Source of the DNA: Ficedula albicollis
Lineage: Eukaryota > Chordata > Aves > Passeriformes > Muscicapidae
Length of the DNA stretch: 64,000 bases
Direction of reading: 5' to 3'
Assembly: GCF_000247815.1 (NCBI RefSeq)
Contig: NC_021678.1
Coordinates: forward strand, 496,001-560,000
The stretch's first letter is position 1. Each line of letters starts with the position of its first letter. Below are positions 26,778 to 41,882 of the stretch, one piece after another. The position numbers were made by a program, and so were the translations under genes. The notes under the pieces were generated by a model. It saw only the letters and a list, made by a program, of their open reading frames with translations. It ran no database searches and was not told the DNA's origin.

Positions 26778-27763
26778 GGGCAGCCTGTCGGAGCGCGTGT
26801 GCCTGTTTACTGACAGCGTGATACCCAGGCACTGGTTACAATGACTGACACCAAGGTGACCGGGATCAAAGGTGAACCCGGAGGCAGGAGGCTTCCAGGG
26901 CACTCACACCCCAGTGCAGCTCCCCTGCTGCCTCTGGAGCCCTGGGAGGAGCAGCAAAGGCAGCAGACATGAGCAGCATCTTGATGCAAACATTCTGGAG
27001 GGAGCTGGAGTTGGAAAAAGGTGATTTTCTTTCAGACTTCCCCTTTGTTCCATTTAACTGATTGCAGCGTTAGGGAGGGTGGAAGAATGGTCTGTAGAAT
27101 TTTTAATTCACATTTAAATTAAAGTTTTAATTCATAGCACTTACAGTTTCACAGGGTTTCATAGCCAACAGACTAGAAATTGGCCTGACCCAGCATCCTG
27201 AGCTTACAGAGCAGCCCCCAGAGGAAAGGCACAGCCCGGGGTTATTCTGGCTGCCCACTCGGGGCTAGGTCAGCCCTGCTGTGCCAGCATGGCAATACAT
27301 GACCTGGAGCAGTGGCCTAGAGTGTGGAGCCATCCCATAATGGAAGAGACACAGAGCAGCTCTGCTTTTCAGGGAGCCCTTTTACCCTGGCAAGTGCAGC
27401 AGGCTGTGCCAAAGGAGCTACTGAGCAGCCAAGCAAAGACATCTTGAGTAGCAAATGGAGCCTGGGAAAAACTCATGACGTGGCAAAAAGGCAAGTTAGA
27501 GCCTTCAAAAAAAATCAGTCCAAGTGGATTTCAGATTTGAAAGTATTTAGAAAAAACCTGTTTTTTCTTAAGTACATTGCAAAGGTCTGGCCCAGCAGGA
27601 TTCACCTTCATTACACACTTGGAGTGCAGCCACTCAGCAGCACAATCCCGCGTTTAGGACTCGTGTCAGAAGTAACCTCATTCCCTTCAGCTGCTTTGGA
27701 AAAGTCTCCCCATTCCTAAGAGTCAAGATAGGTGTATTTCACCCACTGGTCTCAGGATAATGA
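26778..27763. other. Unannotated DNA downstream of CTNNA3
   Basis: I see no exon. The region lies beyond the candidate CTNNA3 poly(A) signals, so it is probably intergenic. Part of it would be 3' UTR if a more distal poly(A) site is used. Confidence 0.4.
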
Positions 27764-27930
27764 TTTATTTCAAGTTTCTCCTTTGGTGCAGCAATTAGGA
27801 AAGGTTTTTATTGTTAATGTAACAGCAGATTTATTGGGACTTAGGGATGAGAGCAGGGAGCAGAACAGAGATTCCTGTTGGTGTTTCCTTCTGAAGAGCT
27901 GTCACCCCTGCTGGCTTGCACTTCTTTATT
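27764..27930 (-). terminator. Candidate CTNNA3 poly(A) signal cluster
   Basis: Four AATAAA hexamers on the minus strand (TTTATT on plus) lie at 27925-27930, 27830-27835, 27807-27812 and 27764-27769. They are about 500 to 670 nt past the CTNNA3 stop codon at 28433. Any of them could end the transcript. The choice cannot be made from sequence alone, and no transcript evidence is available here. Confidence 0.45.
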
Positions 27931-28432
27931 ACATGATTGCATCCCTGTTGTTCCAACACTGTGTGTGTTTCACCAAACCTTTTCAAGCTTACATTTCCCA
28001 GGCATGGTCTTGGCCAAGGACAGGTGTGGATGCTCAGTCTGGAGGCAGGTTTGGGGCGCAGAGCCTGGCTCAGCTGAGCAGCCCCTGGCCAGCAGCAGCA
28101 GTGTGCAACCCTGTGTCACAGAGCAGAGCCACTGCAGAGGGGACACTCACCCTGCAGGGAGCTCCCGAGGCCTGGGCAGTGCAGGAGGGCTCTGGGCACT
28201 TGGCCCAGGGCTCCCTCCCAGCGTGCAGGCACCAGAGCTTGGCACTGCAGGAGGAGCAGCACTCTGTTCAACTGCCTGCTTCTAATTAATCCAACAGCGC
28301 TTTCCAATCATTTAGGCAAGGGTTATCTTACAGATCTAGAGCAAAATGTTGGCATATAGGATTATTAAATAAGTGGGGGAAAAGAGGAAAAATCATTGGA
28401 AATTCAAGATAGGAAGACACAGTGACAAAATA
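27931..28432 (-). other. Presumed CTNNA3 3' untranslated region
   Basis: This stretch lies between the CTNNA3 stop codon and the first downstream AATAAA on the minus strand, so it is presumed to be 3' UTR. The plus-strand open frames over 27732-28289 have no family resemblance and are treated as chance. Confidence 0.55.
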
Positions 28433-28720
28433 TTAGACTACTTCTCTGCCTCTGAATTCACTCATGACTTGCAGAGGATGGATTCTCTTCTTTGCAGAAC
28501 CTTTTCTGACAGCAGCATAGATTTCTTCTGGCTTCTCTCTTTTAACCAGGGGCTTCTTCTCTGGAGCCTTCATTCTCCACATCACAACTGGATGTCGTGG
28601 GCCAGTAGGACTCTGAATCTTGATAATCTTTGTGGATGCAATGTAGGACATCTTCACTGTCTGCACCACAGAATTCATTAAATTTTTGGCAGCCTGAATG
28701 AGTGAAGTGACACTGTCCAG
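28433..28720 (-). CDS. CTNNA3: CTNNA3 (alpha-T-catenin) terminal coding exon
   Basis: This is the last coding exon of an alpha-catenin. Alpha-catenins are F-actin-binding proteins that link cadherin-beta-catenin complexes to the cytoskeleton at adherens junctions. Alpha-T is best known from heart intercalated discs and testis. The exon begins at 28720 after the acceptor CTGTTTCCTGTTTCAG and encodes 95 residues plus a stop. It starts LDSVTSLIQAAKNLMNSVVQ, then has VKMSYIASTK, VVMWRMKAPEKKPLVKREK and ends MSEFRGREVV. This is the last helix and C-terminal extension of the actin-binding domain. The Trp of MWRMKAP and the first Lys of the EKK triplet correspond to alpha-E-catenin W859 and K866, known actin contacts. 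The MSYIASTKII, PRHPVVMWRMK and HPLQVMSEFRGR strings match my memory of alpha-T and differ from the alpha-E and alpha-N tails, which end in SEFKAMDS plus one residue. Frame and splice phase fit the upstream exon. Confidence 0.95.
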   Translation of the reverse strand: MDSVTSLIQAAKNLMNSVVQTVKMSYIASTKIIKIQSPTGPRHPVVMWRMKAPEKKPLVKREKPEEIYAAVRKGSAKKRIHPLQVMSEFRGREVV

Positions 28721-29068
28721 CTGAAACAGGAAACAGAAACAGCAGCCTAGAAGTCAGTGTGCTTTTAATCACAGTAGGCACAGGAATAAACAACAGCTCA
28801 AGATTACCAGGGACTAAACCATAATTTCTGTGTTTGCCCTTTGTGTTTGATCACTGTACTCCTGGTCTGCTGCTCAGATTTACTGTGATGTACAGAAATT
28901 CTGCTGGCGGAGTGTATAAATGCTTTGGGAGATAATGCTAATGTTTTGTTTCTTTAACAGGGATTCATGATGCCTGTCTGCAGGGTCCTATTGCAATTAC
29001 TACTGGTGGGTAATGAAACCAGCTGGAAGAAGAGCTGTGAGAACGTGGCACCTTGCTTCCTTTGAGCA

Positions 29069-29179
29069 CTAGGTAAGGCCTCCAGCTGCTCCTGTCACAT
29101 TCCAGGTCCCACAGGTGCTCAGGAGCAACTAGGTAAGGCCTCCAGCTGCTCCTGTCACATTCCAGGTCCCACAGGTGCT
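29069..29179. repeat. 60-bp direct duplication
   Basis: ACTAGGTAAGGCCTCCAGCT at 29069 recurs at 29129, and about 50 bp of each copy is essentially identical. Both copies carry AGGTAAGG and CCAGGTCCC. Confidence 0.93.
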
Positions 29180-29493
29180 GGGATACTCTGAAGGCTCTGT
29201 TCTCAGAGCCAGCATTTGTATGGGCTATTAGAAGTGGGGTAACCCACAGAAACCCCAGTGAGTGCATGGCCCCCCCAGCTGCTTGGGGAGTGCCCCCCAA
29301 GGGCAGAACACAGAACAGAGCCCAGCACCTTCCCCAGCAGTGCCACAGCAGGGTGTCTGCTGCCACTGCTCAGGGACACGGACCAGCCACACTGGGGCAG
29401 CTCTCTGTGCCTGGGATGGACAAACAGCAGCGTGGCCCTTCCAAATGGGGGAGCCTTCACACTTCACCTTCCAAACATCCCCTCTGCTGAAGC

Positions 29494-29579
29494 ATTGGTG
29501 AAAAAGCACTGAGGCTGGGTCTCTGAAGGGCTGTCTATTGGTGAAAAAGCACTGAGGCTGGGTCTCTGAAGGGCTGTCT
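29494..29579. repeat. 43-bp direct duplication
   Basis: ATTGGTGAAAAAGCACTGAG at 29494 recurs at 29537, giving two adjacent 43-bp copies with no visible difference. Confidence 0.94.
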
Positions 29580-32500
29580 GTGGTGATCCTGTGCTCTGCC
29601 ATCCAGCCCAACCCCAGAGCTTTGGACAAGGGACAGATTTACGAACAGGGTTAATTAGGAAAGGTTCCAGGACTTCTCCCTTTGCCAAACAAATTGATGA
29701 GGTGAGAGAGGTGTGTTATTATTGTGTGCCTTCATTCTGGTAAGGCAGAAATAAACAGTGCAGCCAAGAGGCTGCATTTAGTTGCAATGTGGAAACACCT
29801 CTGAACTGGCATAAAAATCTTGCAGTTAATACAATACAAACTGCTGCTCTCTGCAAATGCAAAAAGAAAAAATAGTATCTGGTTGAATGCACAGATATGT
29901 GTGATGGCAAACTGACATTATCTCAATTCCCCAAGAGAAGGTGTAAAATCTACCAGATGGCCTCTGAAGTCCACTCCCTGCTGCAGCATGTGAACTTCCT
30001 GGGAAGGGCTGCTGGTCTGCAGCAGCCACGTGGTGTCTGCTGCCATGAGAGGGCAGGGGGTGAGCCTGGGGACTGGCCTGTGTGACCTGAACCAGCCCTC
30101 AGAAGCCTTGGCCCTGCAGCACAGCTTGTGTCACACACTGATGTGAACCCCAAAGCAGATGCTGCCCCCCAAATCTGGAACACTTTTTATATATCTAACG
30201 TGTCTGAAACAAACCACTGCCCAAAGCTGCAGGCTGTGGGGAAGGCTGTGCTCAGAGTTCCTGCCCCACACTCCCAGCACCCCTGCAGCACAGCCCTTTC
30301 CCAGGGAGCAGCCTGCAGCACAGCCCTGGCTCAGGCAGCTGAAGGGAGCCTGGCCACAGCTCGCTGCTGATGCTGCCACACGTCTTCACTGGGGCAGGAC
30401 GCACAGCTTGCCCTCCTGCTGACCTGAGCACTGCTTACACACAGACACACCTCTGCAGGCACACACACACATGGCACTTCAATTATCTCTTGTTACCTAG
30501 AACAGCTGCCACCACCATAATCCTGACAGCTCCTTCACAGCTTTGAGTAACCTTCCCCTTCCCCCCCCCAGACAGTCCCTTTTCCATCACTGGCATAGCA
30601 GTAACACCGCTCTGAAGCTGCTGGGACAGAGGAAGAGATGGTCTTGGTTCTGTGGCAGATGGTAAAGTACTTTAGAGGGAGTTTTTTCCCTGGAGTTTCC
30701 CAGTGGCTGCAGTGTGTGTAATTGCTCCACATTTTTTAAAGTTGCTGGATGATTAGAGGCATGTGAGGAGGGGATGGCAGGTTGGGCAGCAAATAAATTC
30801 CTTTTGCTTGGCAGGAAAAAGGCTTCTAGAAGAAACTGGTAGCATCCAGGCAGGATGCTACAAAATTTCAGCTGTTCTTTATTGTGACTTCAGTGTACAC
30901 TGTGGAACACGGAGAATGTTGAGGTGAGCACTAGAACTTGGCTGGCCTTTCCTCTCCTGTGGAAATGGAACAGTTTCCTCCTCCTTGTGCCCCCTGCAGC
31001 TTCCTCCACAAATGGGCTGTGGAGCAGTCCAGGGCTCTTTCACCCCACCACTGGGATGAAGAAAACTGTGTATTTACTGTTTTTTAAACTACAATCATAG
31101 GTATCTACTGTAACAGCAGAACAGCTTGAGGGGTGTGATGAGGTTGCAAGTGAGAAGCAGCGTGCAGCCGTGTCAGCCCCGCACTGCCAGGCTCTGGGAG
31201 GGGACACCTGCCAACTGCAGCACTGTGAATGCTGAGCAGCCAGAGCCCGACTCCAGAGCCAGCTGTAGAGCTGCTCCAGTGGCAGAACTCCCCTGCCCTT
31301 GGCACCCAGGGGAGCTGGAGCTCTGCCATCCCTTAGAGCTCCACAAGGGATGCCTGAGGCATAGGGAGTGCAGGCAGCTGGCCCCAGGCTGGAACAGCTC
31401 CGTGTGTGCCCTGCTGAAAGGCAGGGGCCCAGAGCCAGCACAGCTCGGAGCTGGCTGGGCTGTCAGGGCAGCACTGAGGGCAGGGACACCCAGTCAGTGC
31501 TGCCCTCGGGGCTGTGTGCCCCCAGCCTCCTGATGCACCTCACATCTGCCTTCTCGAGAGGAAGGCTGTGCTGGGGTGGGGTATTAACTGCATTCTGAGT
31601 TTGGGAGAAGCTTTTAGGTGTTCTTAGATGTGTACTACAGATGCTAACAATCAGGCCATACATTTAACCTCCTTTTTTTGGCTGTAGAGAGCAGCTGTTT
31701 CTCTACCTCAGTGCCATTAACACTGTACAGTTTGGTGGAAATCTGTTGTTCTGTAAAGCTGATGTACTCAAGAACTTTCTTCACTTGGATGCTTTTATCT
31801 CAGATATTCAGCAGGCTCTTCAAGGTCTCATATCCAGGAAAACCGAAGAAATGAAACTTGGCATAAGTGAAAGACTGATGAAATATTCATTGAGCATTTA
31901 AGTTCATTTCACTTGGAGAGATGTAGCTGCAAACTCTTCAATGCACAGCAAGTGGTACATAAAGATTCACTAGCAAAACAAACCAACCAACCAACCCCAC
32001 ACTAAAAGCTGTTTTATTCTTGCCTAACTTCACTTTTGCTCTTTCAGCATTTTCCATGAAGATGCCATGTCCCAGCCTCCAGATTTTACAGGTCTGATTA
32101 TGTGAGTTAAGACAGCAATTCATTAAAGGCTTTAGGAAAAATGTCCCTTGCCATTTCTTTCCTCACCTATCCTGTGAGCATTAGTACTTGGCTGCCATTG
32201 CAGAAGGAATTCAGAATTATTCTGACCACTGTAGTTTCACACTGGGGTGAAATGCACAAGATACAGAGCAAATGGCAGCACTTTGTAAGGAAAAAACCCC
32301 ACCCCAGATCAGGCTGGCAGCACTCCTGCTGAAAACCACACTCCGGCTCCAGCACTTCTATTCCTCCTCTGTAGTAAGTCCTGAGAGCAAGAAAGCAAAC
32401 TCTCCACTGAGCAACAAAGCTGAAGGAAAGGTTAAACAAAAATGAATTGTGAAACTTGTGAAATGTTGAGGCAGGCTCCTGCTGTGTGGTTTGTGTGGCT

Positions 32501-32630
32501 GTGCAGGTGCTGTCCCGTTCCCTCAGGCAGTGCCAGACCAGCAGGGAGCTGTGCACTCCCAAAGTGTTCTGTGAGACAGGGAGCCCCAGCTGGGATCCCT
32601 GCCCTGCTCCGCTGGGAGGGCTCCTGCAGT

Positions 32631-32808
32631 TTGTGCAGGGTTTTGCTCTTGCAGGACACATGCATTAGCTGGCTGTTTATAATATCCCAAGTCCTATTTA
32701 CAGTTCGGCCGGATTTGGCTTGTGCAGGGTTTTGCTCTTGCAGGACACATGTATTAGCTGGCTGTTTATAATATCCCCAGTCCTATTTACAGTTCGGCCG
32801 GATTTGGG
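32631..32808. repeat. 89-bp direct duplication
   Basis: TTGTGCAGGGTTTTGCTCTT at 32631 recurs at 32720, and both copies end in AGTTCGGCCGGATTTGG. They differ at a couple of bases, for example ACATGCATTAG versus ACATGTATTAG and CCCAAGTCC versus CCCCAGTCC. Confidence 0.95.
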
Positions 32809-33033
32809 TTTTCCATGCAGGTGGAAGCTGAGAACTGAACATTAAATACAGAGTTTTTTATCAGTGTTTGAAGTCTGAACTTAAAATTCTTTTGGAAACA
32901 AGGTCAGTAATTAAAAATTGATTTTAATTGAAACACAAGGTTCATTAAATACATTCCTAGAAGCAGATTTCCTTTGGTACACTATGCCAAGAGACTAAGA
33001 CTGCATTTTTATTTCTTTGACAGCTACATCTGA

Positions 33034-33202
33034 AAGTAACACAAGTTCTGCATTCTCATGGAGAGCAGTGAGTGTCTGAGTAGTGCTGCATTTCAGGCAA
33101 GGAGTCCTTACCACACTTAAGTAACACAAGTTCTGCATTCTCATGGAGAGTAGTGAGTGTCTGAGTAGTGCTGCATTTCAGGTAAGGAGTCCTTACCACA
33201 CT
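33034..33202. repeat. 85-bp direct duplication
   Basis: AAGTAACACAAGTTCTGCAT at 33034 recurs at 33119. Copies differ at GAGAGCAGTG versus GAGAGTAGTG and TTTCAGGCAAGG versus TTTCAGGTAAGG. Confidence 0.95.
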
Positions 33203-35377
33203 GTGCTTTGATTTTAATCCTGCTTTTTCACTAGGTCTGGCTATTTGCTGGTTTTAATTATCGTACGGTTCTTCACCAAGGCTGCTATATAAAATAGTCA
33301 TTTAATCCCTTGGCATTAACAGCAGCAGAACAATCCAAACAGGTGAATTATTTGGAGTGAAGTCTGGACTGTTGAAGGCACTGGAGTTTTTGCTGGGCCT
33401 TGGCAGGATTTTACCACCACCTGCTTGCCTGGTTTTCTGAGCCTCCCTTTTCCCCCACTCACAGTGGTACTAATTTCGCTGAGTGCAGTGGAGATCCTGT
33501 CCAGCAGTGTTCCCTCAGCTCTGCCCTGCCCAGATCTCATCCCAGGGCTGTGGCCTCAGGGACTCATCCCCACTGCTGCTTTGTTTCCAAGGCACTGAGT
33601 TTCCTAGAAGCGGCTGTTCCACTGGCTGTCAGTGTCTGTGTGTCCAGCCAGTGACTGCATTCAGCACCTCAGGGGGCTGGGCTTTGTTCTGTGCTTCACC
33701 TATTGGTCAGGTGGGGAAATTGAACCCAATGGACTGAAAACTAACCAGAGTTACCAGAGTCTGCTCCAGGCTAAGCAGGATTCAAAGAACTTAAAGTCAG
33801 TTCTATAATTAGCCCAGGCCTGTGTCCAAGTTAAATGATAAACAACTTACATTAAGGGCTGTGAAATTGCTCCTGTGCAGCGCCATGATGGAGCAGATGC
33901 TTAGCCAGGCAGATAGCTCAGTCCCTCCCTAGAGCTGCTGCTTTCACTTCCAGGGAGGATTTTAAAAAAGGAATCTATTTTTTTAAAAACAGGCCCCTGA
34001 GGAAAAGAGTACAGTTACAGGCTTAATATAAATCCTTTCCTTGCTGTTGAGGACAAACAGTTTGTTGCAATCATCTTTTACATACACAGATACATCCTGA
34101 TTTTGCTAATTACCAGAGTAATTATTACTAGGAAAAGTTAGCTGTCCTTTGGTGTACATGACCAGAAACACTTCCTACTCCTTTAAATTGGTTTTTCTCA
34201 CTAGATGCAGTTTAGAAAGCAATAGTAATTGAGCTCTCTGTAAGGAAAATCTATCCCTTGCTTTGCTTCCCAGAAAAGCACACACCTGCCAGTGTACACT
34301 AGGCAAAAGCAAGAAAGGTAAAGTGTTACTAGATTAAAAAAAACCCAAAGTGAAACATTTAACTTTCAGCAGAAAAAAAACTGTGTCAATTCTTGGGGGT
34401 TAATGTCAGCTTTTAGAAATTGAGCAGTTCGGTATTTTCAGAGCAAAATACTGAAATAAGTCATTGCATGCACGGTGTGAGGCCTGCAGGTGCCCTCCCC
34501 TGTCCACTCCAACAGCACTAGGAGCTCTCAGAAGTGCCAAGGACAAGCAGCAGCCAGGAGCAGCCTCAGCAGGAGCAGGAGCCGTGCCCTGGTGCCAGCC
34601 CAAGGCCTGGGGCAGAGACCCTCCCTTGCGTTCTTCTAACTCCTGGCTCGCTGCTTTGCCCGTTTTCACCTGTGGTTCAGCCTGCAAAGTGGAGCACATT
34701 CATTGCAGTGCCATGCTGGAAACTGGTGATTTAACAGGCCTGGGAACTTGGGGAGGGAAACAGATATTTCAGTGCAGCCTTGGACTGAAGTTAGACACAT
34801 TAAGCACCTGAATTTGGCACAGAAGTGGCCTGACAGCAGTGTGTAAGTTACAGATGGCTCCTGAGATAGCAGGGGCAAGAGCTGAAGATGAATGAGACAT
34901 CTGCAGGAAGAGCAGAGTGAAACAGCTCTCAGTGCACAGGTAAGGCTGGCCAGCCTGGAGGGCCTCTGTGCCAGTTAGCAAATTCTGGGACTCTTGAGAG
35001 TTTGCTCTTCCACACCCTTCCTTTTTAAGGCCAAAACACTTTGTCTTTCTTGCCAAGTACAACGTAAAATGAAACACAAGAAGATAATGACTATAAGTAG
35101 CACAAAGCAGAATTGCCTGGCAAAAGTCATGGAGGACAGTATTAATATATGTAAGGTATGTTCATTTTCTGCCCTGTGATACAATTCTCTCTAGTTAAAG
35201 CCAGTGCTGGAGAATGAACAAGCTGGCCAGGTAAGGTGCAAGCCTATGGCTGTGCAGTGTTTGCAGGTGAAGGATCAGCTTATCTGCAAAAGTGCATGCA
35301 ATTACTGTCAATCTGCATACTGCAAATGTTACCCATTATTTTGTGCCTGAAGAGACACCAATTTGATTAATAGAAGG

Positions 35378-35519
35378 AAATGTCCCTTTGCTATTTAATT
35401 ACTCCTAATGAAGACTTAGTGAATCCTCATCAGTTGGACTTGGGCAGTTAAATGTCCCTTTGCTATTTAATTACTCCTAATGAAGACTTAGTGAATCCTC
35501 GTCAGTTGGACTTGGGTAG
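35378..35519. repeat. 72-bp direct duplication
   Basis: AAATGTCCCTTTGCTATTTA at 35378 recurs at 35450. Copies differ at CCTCATCAG versus CCTCGTCAG and TTGGGCAGT versus TTGGGTAGT. Confidence 0.95.
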
Positions 35520-36812
35520 TATAAAACTTGGCAATTGGATGGGACTAGGAAACACTACACAGTGAGCAAGGAATTTTTAATGAATGAAAGAAACAGAACT
35601 GCAGTGAATGGAGAATGAGAAGGTGATGATTCACATCTCTTCCTCTCTTTTTCTGTACAGGACCCCTTCTAAGCTCCATAATGGGGGGCTGACTGGAGAG
35701 AGAGTACTGGAGCTTGGGGACAGACAGTGAGAAAGGCAGACTACAAGAGTGTGGAGCCTCAAGCCCAAAAGCCACCTGAACAAGGAGAGCAGTGAGAAGA
35801 GCTGTCAGCTGGGTTAAAGCCACAGTGCATCACAGCTGCCCCAGGGAACCTGGCCTAATTAACCTGCACTAATGATGCAGCCAGGTATGAACTGCAGGTA
35901 AGAACGTTCCTACAGGTATGAACTGCAAGAATCCTTCCAGGGCAGGGGGGCTGAGCACTGCTGCAGGGCAGACAGGGCACACAGATCCAGGACAGCGGAA
36001 GAGAACTGAGCTGTGTTTATGGATTTCAGAGTGTTTCCTGAGTCTCAGTGTAAGTGCTAGCCTGCTGTGCTGGCAGCCAGCAGCCCCTCCTCCAGGGCAG
36101 ATCCCCCTGGAGCTGAGAACACACTCTGCTGCTGCCAGAGACAGCAGGGACAGCACAGTGCCCTGTGCCATGGCCCTGCCACCCTCTGCTCCAGGCACCA
36201 TCCAGGTTAACCTGCAGCTCCAGCTCAGGGCTCCTTTGCTTGCTCCACCACAGCATCATCCACAAGTGGCAGGACAGGGCCTGTGGCTGCTGTGTTCCAA
36301 GAGGACAGTTCTTTCTTTTGCACATCTGCAAATATGTGACACTACAGCCTCTGCTCTTCATCCCTCCCTTCCTCTCATTTGGAGAGGCTGCTTGGGGTTA
36401 TTTTAAAATGAACTCTTGTGAGAAGGAGTTTTTGTTGAAGGTAATGGAAATGCAAGATGCTTGTGCACAGCTGTAATGGTTGGAGAAGGGAGTTGTGGGG
36501 AGGATGTAAGAGCTTCTCAAAGAAGGGCTGTTGTGTGTGCATTCACCCAGCTGGTACTCAGAGTGGGTTTGCCCCTGTGCAAGTTGGTACTGATCCCTGT
36601 GAATGTGGGAATGTGGCATTTCTCCCAGGAGAGGAGCCTCCCCCTCAGCTCTTCTGCTGCCAGACACCTGTCCCAGCTCCTGAAGGAGCCAGTGCCAGCC
36701 CGAGGAGGGGAGGGGATGGCCAAGGACCAGGGAGGTCATTCCTGCACACACCTGCACGGCTGCAGGAGGCACCTGTGAGTGTGGTCACTGAGACCAACCA
36801 ACTGTGTCTGCA

Positions 36813-36945
36813 CTGTCTTCAAAAGGCTCAGGGTGAGAGCACAGGTCTTTTGACACTGGCTGGCAGTTTGACTCTTTCCCTGTCTTCAAAAGGCTCAGGG
36901 TGAGAGCACAGGTCTTTTGACACTGGCTGGCAGTTTGGCTCTTTC
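36813..36945. repeat. 67-bp direct duplication
   Basis: CTGTCTTCAAAAGGCTCAGG at 36813 recurs at 36880, with one difference (TTTGACTC versus TTTGGCTC) and a one-base length change in the C run at the end. Confidence 0.95.
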
Positions 36946-37711
36946 CTGTGTAATACCCAAATTATTAAAAAAAAGAAAACCAAAACCACACAGTCACTGG
37001 TGTCACAGTTGGTGTATTTCCCAAGAGTAGCAACCTTGCAGCATCTCACCTTGATTTCACAGAACCCTCCCAAAGCCATTCAGGCCACTAAGCATGCTCT
37101 TCATTTCCACTGACTCCCAAACTAAGCACCTACTTAGCTGTGTTTACTGAACTGGAAGGGAGCTGAGCATTTTTCTGAACAAGCCATTGGTTTTCTCAGG
37201 TTTCCAGATGCACACAGGACAAGTTCTCACCCTCCTCCCTTGAAGCAGGGTTAGGTTCTATGGTCATCCCTTCAGGATAATCAATAAAGTTACATTTGGG
37301 GTTTCATTTTTAGAACTTAAAATTTTTGCACCAGGTGGATTATGCACTGTTGAGAGGAGTGACACAACGAAAAAGGTAAAACAGTGTGAATATTCTACAG
37401 TACGAGACAGAAATAGCAAGAACCAAACTTGGTCCCAACATCTGGCTTTACTATAACCCACACTGGTCACAGAACTGCTTGTGAAAAGACACAAGTAAGG
37501 AAAAGAAAACTTTGTTAGTGTGTACCCCAAGTTTGGCTTCAGAAATTACATATTCAATTAAAATTAATTAACTCTATATTCCAGAGGTTCAAATGTGGTG
37601 TCTAAATTACCATTTGAATAGCCAGCACAAGTATCTTGTAGAAATGAGTATTTCACATCTCACCTCAGCAACAAATTCTTCATTTATGATTAATTTACAA
37701 ACCACATAGAC

Positions 37712-37885
37712 TAGTTTTAGTGAGAGATAAATAGGGAGAGGCAAACCTAGAGAGAGGCAGAAATAGATAGGTACAAATATGAAGGGGTAGAAACAGGTTA
37801 GTTTTAGTGAGAGATAAATAGGGAGAGGCAGGCCTAGAGAGAGGCAGAAATGGATAGGTACAAATATGAAGGGGTAGAGACAGGC
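37712..37885. repeat. 87-bp direct duplication at the edge of a purine-rich array
   Basis: TAGTTTTAGTGAGAGATAAA at 37712 recurs at 37799. The unit contains GGGAGAGGCAAACCTAGAGA or GGGAGAGGCAGGCCTAGAGA and ATAGGTACAAATATGAAGGG. It grades directly into the degenerate array that follows. Confidence 0.93.
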
Positions 37886-38690
37886 AGGGGTAGAAACAGG
37901 TCAGACAGGCACAGGGAGAGGGAGAGGTGGAGAGACAGGACAGAGAGGTTGACACAGGTGCAGACAGGGACAGACTGACAGATATGGACAGACAGAGAGA
38001 GGTGCTGACAGATTCTGACAGGTAGAGATAGATATTGACAGGTATTGAGAGATACAGAGACATTTTTGATTGGGAGAGGCAGTGACAGGTACACATAGAC
38101 ACTGACAGAGACAGCTACAGACAGATTGTTAGATTTTGACAGATTCTGTCAGAACCTGACAGATACTGTAAGATTTTTAGCTGATTCTGTTAGATTTTGG
38201 CAGATTCTGACACATTCTGACAAATTCTCCTAGGTTCTGACAGAGATATTGGCAGTGATGGAGACAGAACTTCACCAGATTTTGTCAGATATTGACAGGT
38301 ACCAAGAGGGAGATGTGTATGTAAGGACAGAAGGACAAATAGGGACAGGTGGAGTAAGTGGAGGTGGATAGAGACACGTGGAGATAACTGGTGATAGGTA
38401 CAGAGCTACAAGCAGAGATGTGTGTCTATAGAGAGGTATAGACAGATATGGCTGTGTATGGCTGTGAGGGAGGTTTAGAGAGGCAGAGCTAAATACTGAC
38501 AGGTATGGACAGGCACAGGCAGCTGCAGACAGGCAGAGACAGGTATGGTGTGATAGAGACACAGAGTAAGTACAGCAGGTGTAGATAAATAGGGCTAGAC
38601 ACATAGAGCAGGTAAAGGCAGATACAGAGAGGAACAGACAGGGACAGAAAGAGATGGATAACCTGAGATAGGTACAGGTGGGTACAGAGA
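37886..38690. repeat. Degenerate purine-rich GACAG/AGATA array
   Basis: About 800 bp is dominated by degenerate short repeats of the type GACAGGTAGAGATA, GACAGACAG and, at about 38100-38250, AGATTCTGACAG. The plus strand is strongly purine-rich. The minus strand is therefore rich in CTGTC/TATCT, and its long open frame (Leu/Ser/Cys-rich) follows from the lack of stop triplets in that composition. It continues into the more regular CAGGTACAGATGGATGCACA minisatellite and looks like its decayed edge. Confidence 0.85.
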
Positions 38691-38739
38691 CAGGTATAGA
38701 TACACACACACACACAGGTACAGAGGGATGCACACAGGT

Positions 38740-38853
<114 letters not shown>

Positions 38854-38862
38854 ACAGAGGGA

Positions 38863-39168
<306 letters not shown>

Positions 39169-39247
39169 AGATGGATGCACACAGGTACAGATACACACAC
39201 ACAGGTACAGATGGATGCACACAGGTACAGATACACACACACAGACA

Positions 39248-40332
<1,085 letters not shown>

Positions 40333-40436
40333 ACAGGTACAGATGGATGCAGACAGGTACAGATGGATGCACACAGCTACAGATGGATGCACACAGCTAT
40401 AGATACACACACAGGTACAGATGGATGCACACAGGT

Positions 40437-41004
<568 letters not shown>

Positions 41005-41882
41005 AGACAGGTACAGATACAGACAGGTACAGATGGATGCACGCCGGTATAGATACACACACACACAGGTACAGATGGATGCACACAGGTACAGATACAC
41101 ACAGACAGGTCCAGAGCAGGACACAGAGCTAGAGGAACACAGCCAGGCAGTGATGGGTAGAGACAGAGAGGGCACTCCAAACTGTGTGCATGTGAAGCTC
41201 CCTTCAGTACAGTGCCAGGTATGCAAAGGGTAGAATGTGCCCAGTGGGAAGGTGTTTTACCTGCTTTTGGTGCCATTTAGCAGATTTATACCTTGGAATC
41301 ACCATCCCATGTGCTCCAGGTAGTAACACATCACAGAACATGGGAATGTGAAGGTGTTTTATGGATGGCTGTGCTGAGGCCAAGTGCATAAAAGCTCCAT
41401 AAAATCACAAAATGTCTTTTCCATGGCTAATGATACTTGACTGGAAAGGAGCTAATAACTCTTAAAGCAAAATCAAGAAATTCACTCAGGAACCAAGTCA
41501 CCTTGCTCTTCCTTTTATTTATTTCTGTAGGCCTGCAAGCATCTTTTTTCTGGGCTGGAACTCCACCCCTGGTGTGTTTTTATTGTGTTCAGACACACAC
41601 GAGCATATTCCACATGTGTAAACCAGCACTGTCAAGTGGGCAAACCAAACCTCACAATAACGGAGGTAACAGTGCTGTGGGAATTTACAAAGAAAAGGCA
41701 ATTGTTACTCCTTTAAAGCCAGAAGTCTTACACTTCACTGTGGTAGATTCTCAGTGTTAAACGGGTGTTAGAAAACAAAACAGGATTTGGAGTGCCAGTG
41801 GAACAGGCTGCAAGCACAGAAAGCCCAACTCGAATGTAACACAGTCTGACTAACAGAGTACCCCATGCCATTTTCTACTTAC

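Noticed and set aside
27732..28289. A 185-codon plus-strand frame overlapping the presumed CTNNA3 3' UTR
   Set aside because: No recognisable family, and a second overlapping frame of similar length is open at the same place. GC-rich composition explains both.
35545..35823. A 92-codon minus-strand frame starting with a signal-peptide-like segment (MALTQLTALLTALLVQVAFG)
   Set aside because: Its hydrophobic start is followed by low-information sequence with no cysteine framework or family match. It lies in a CTNNA3 intron without splice support.
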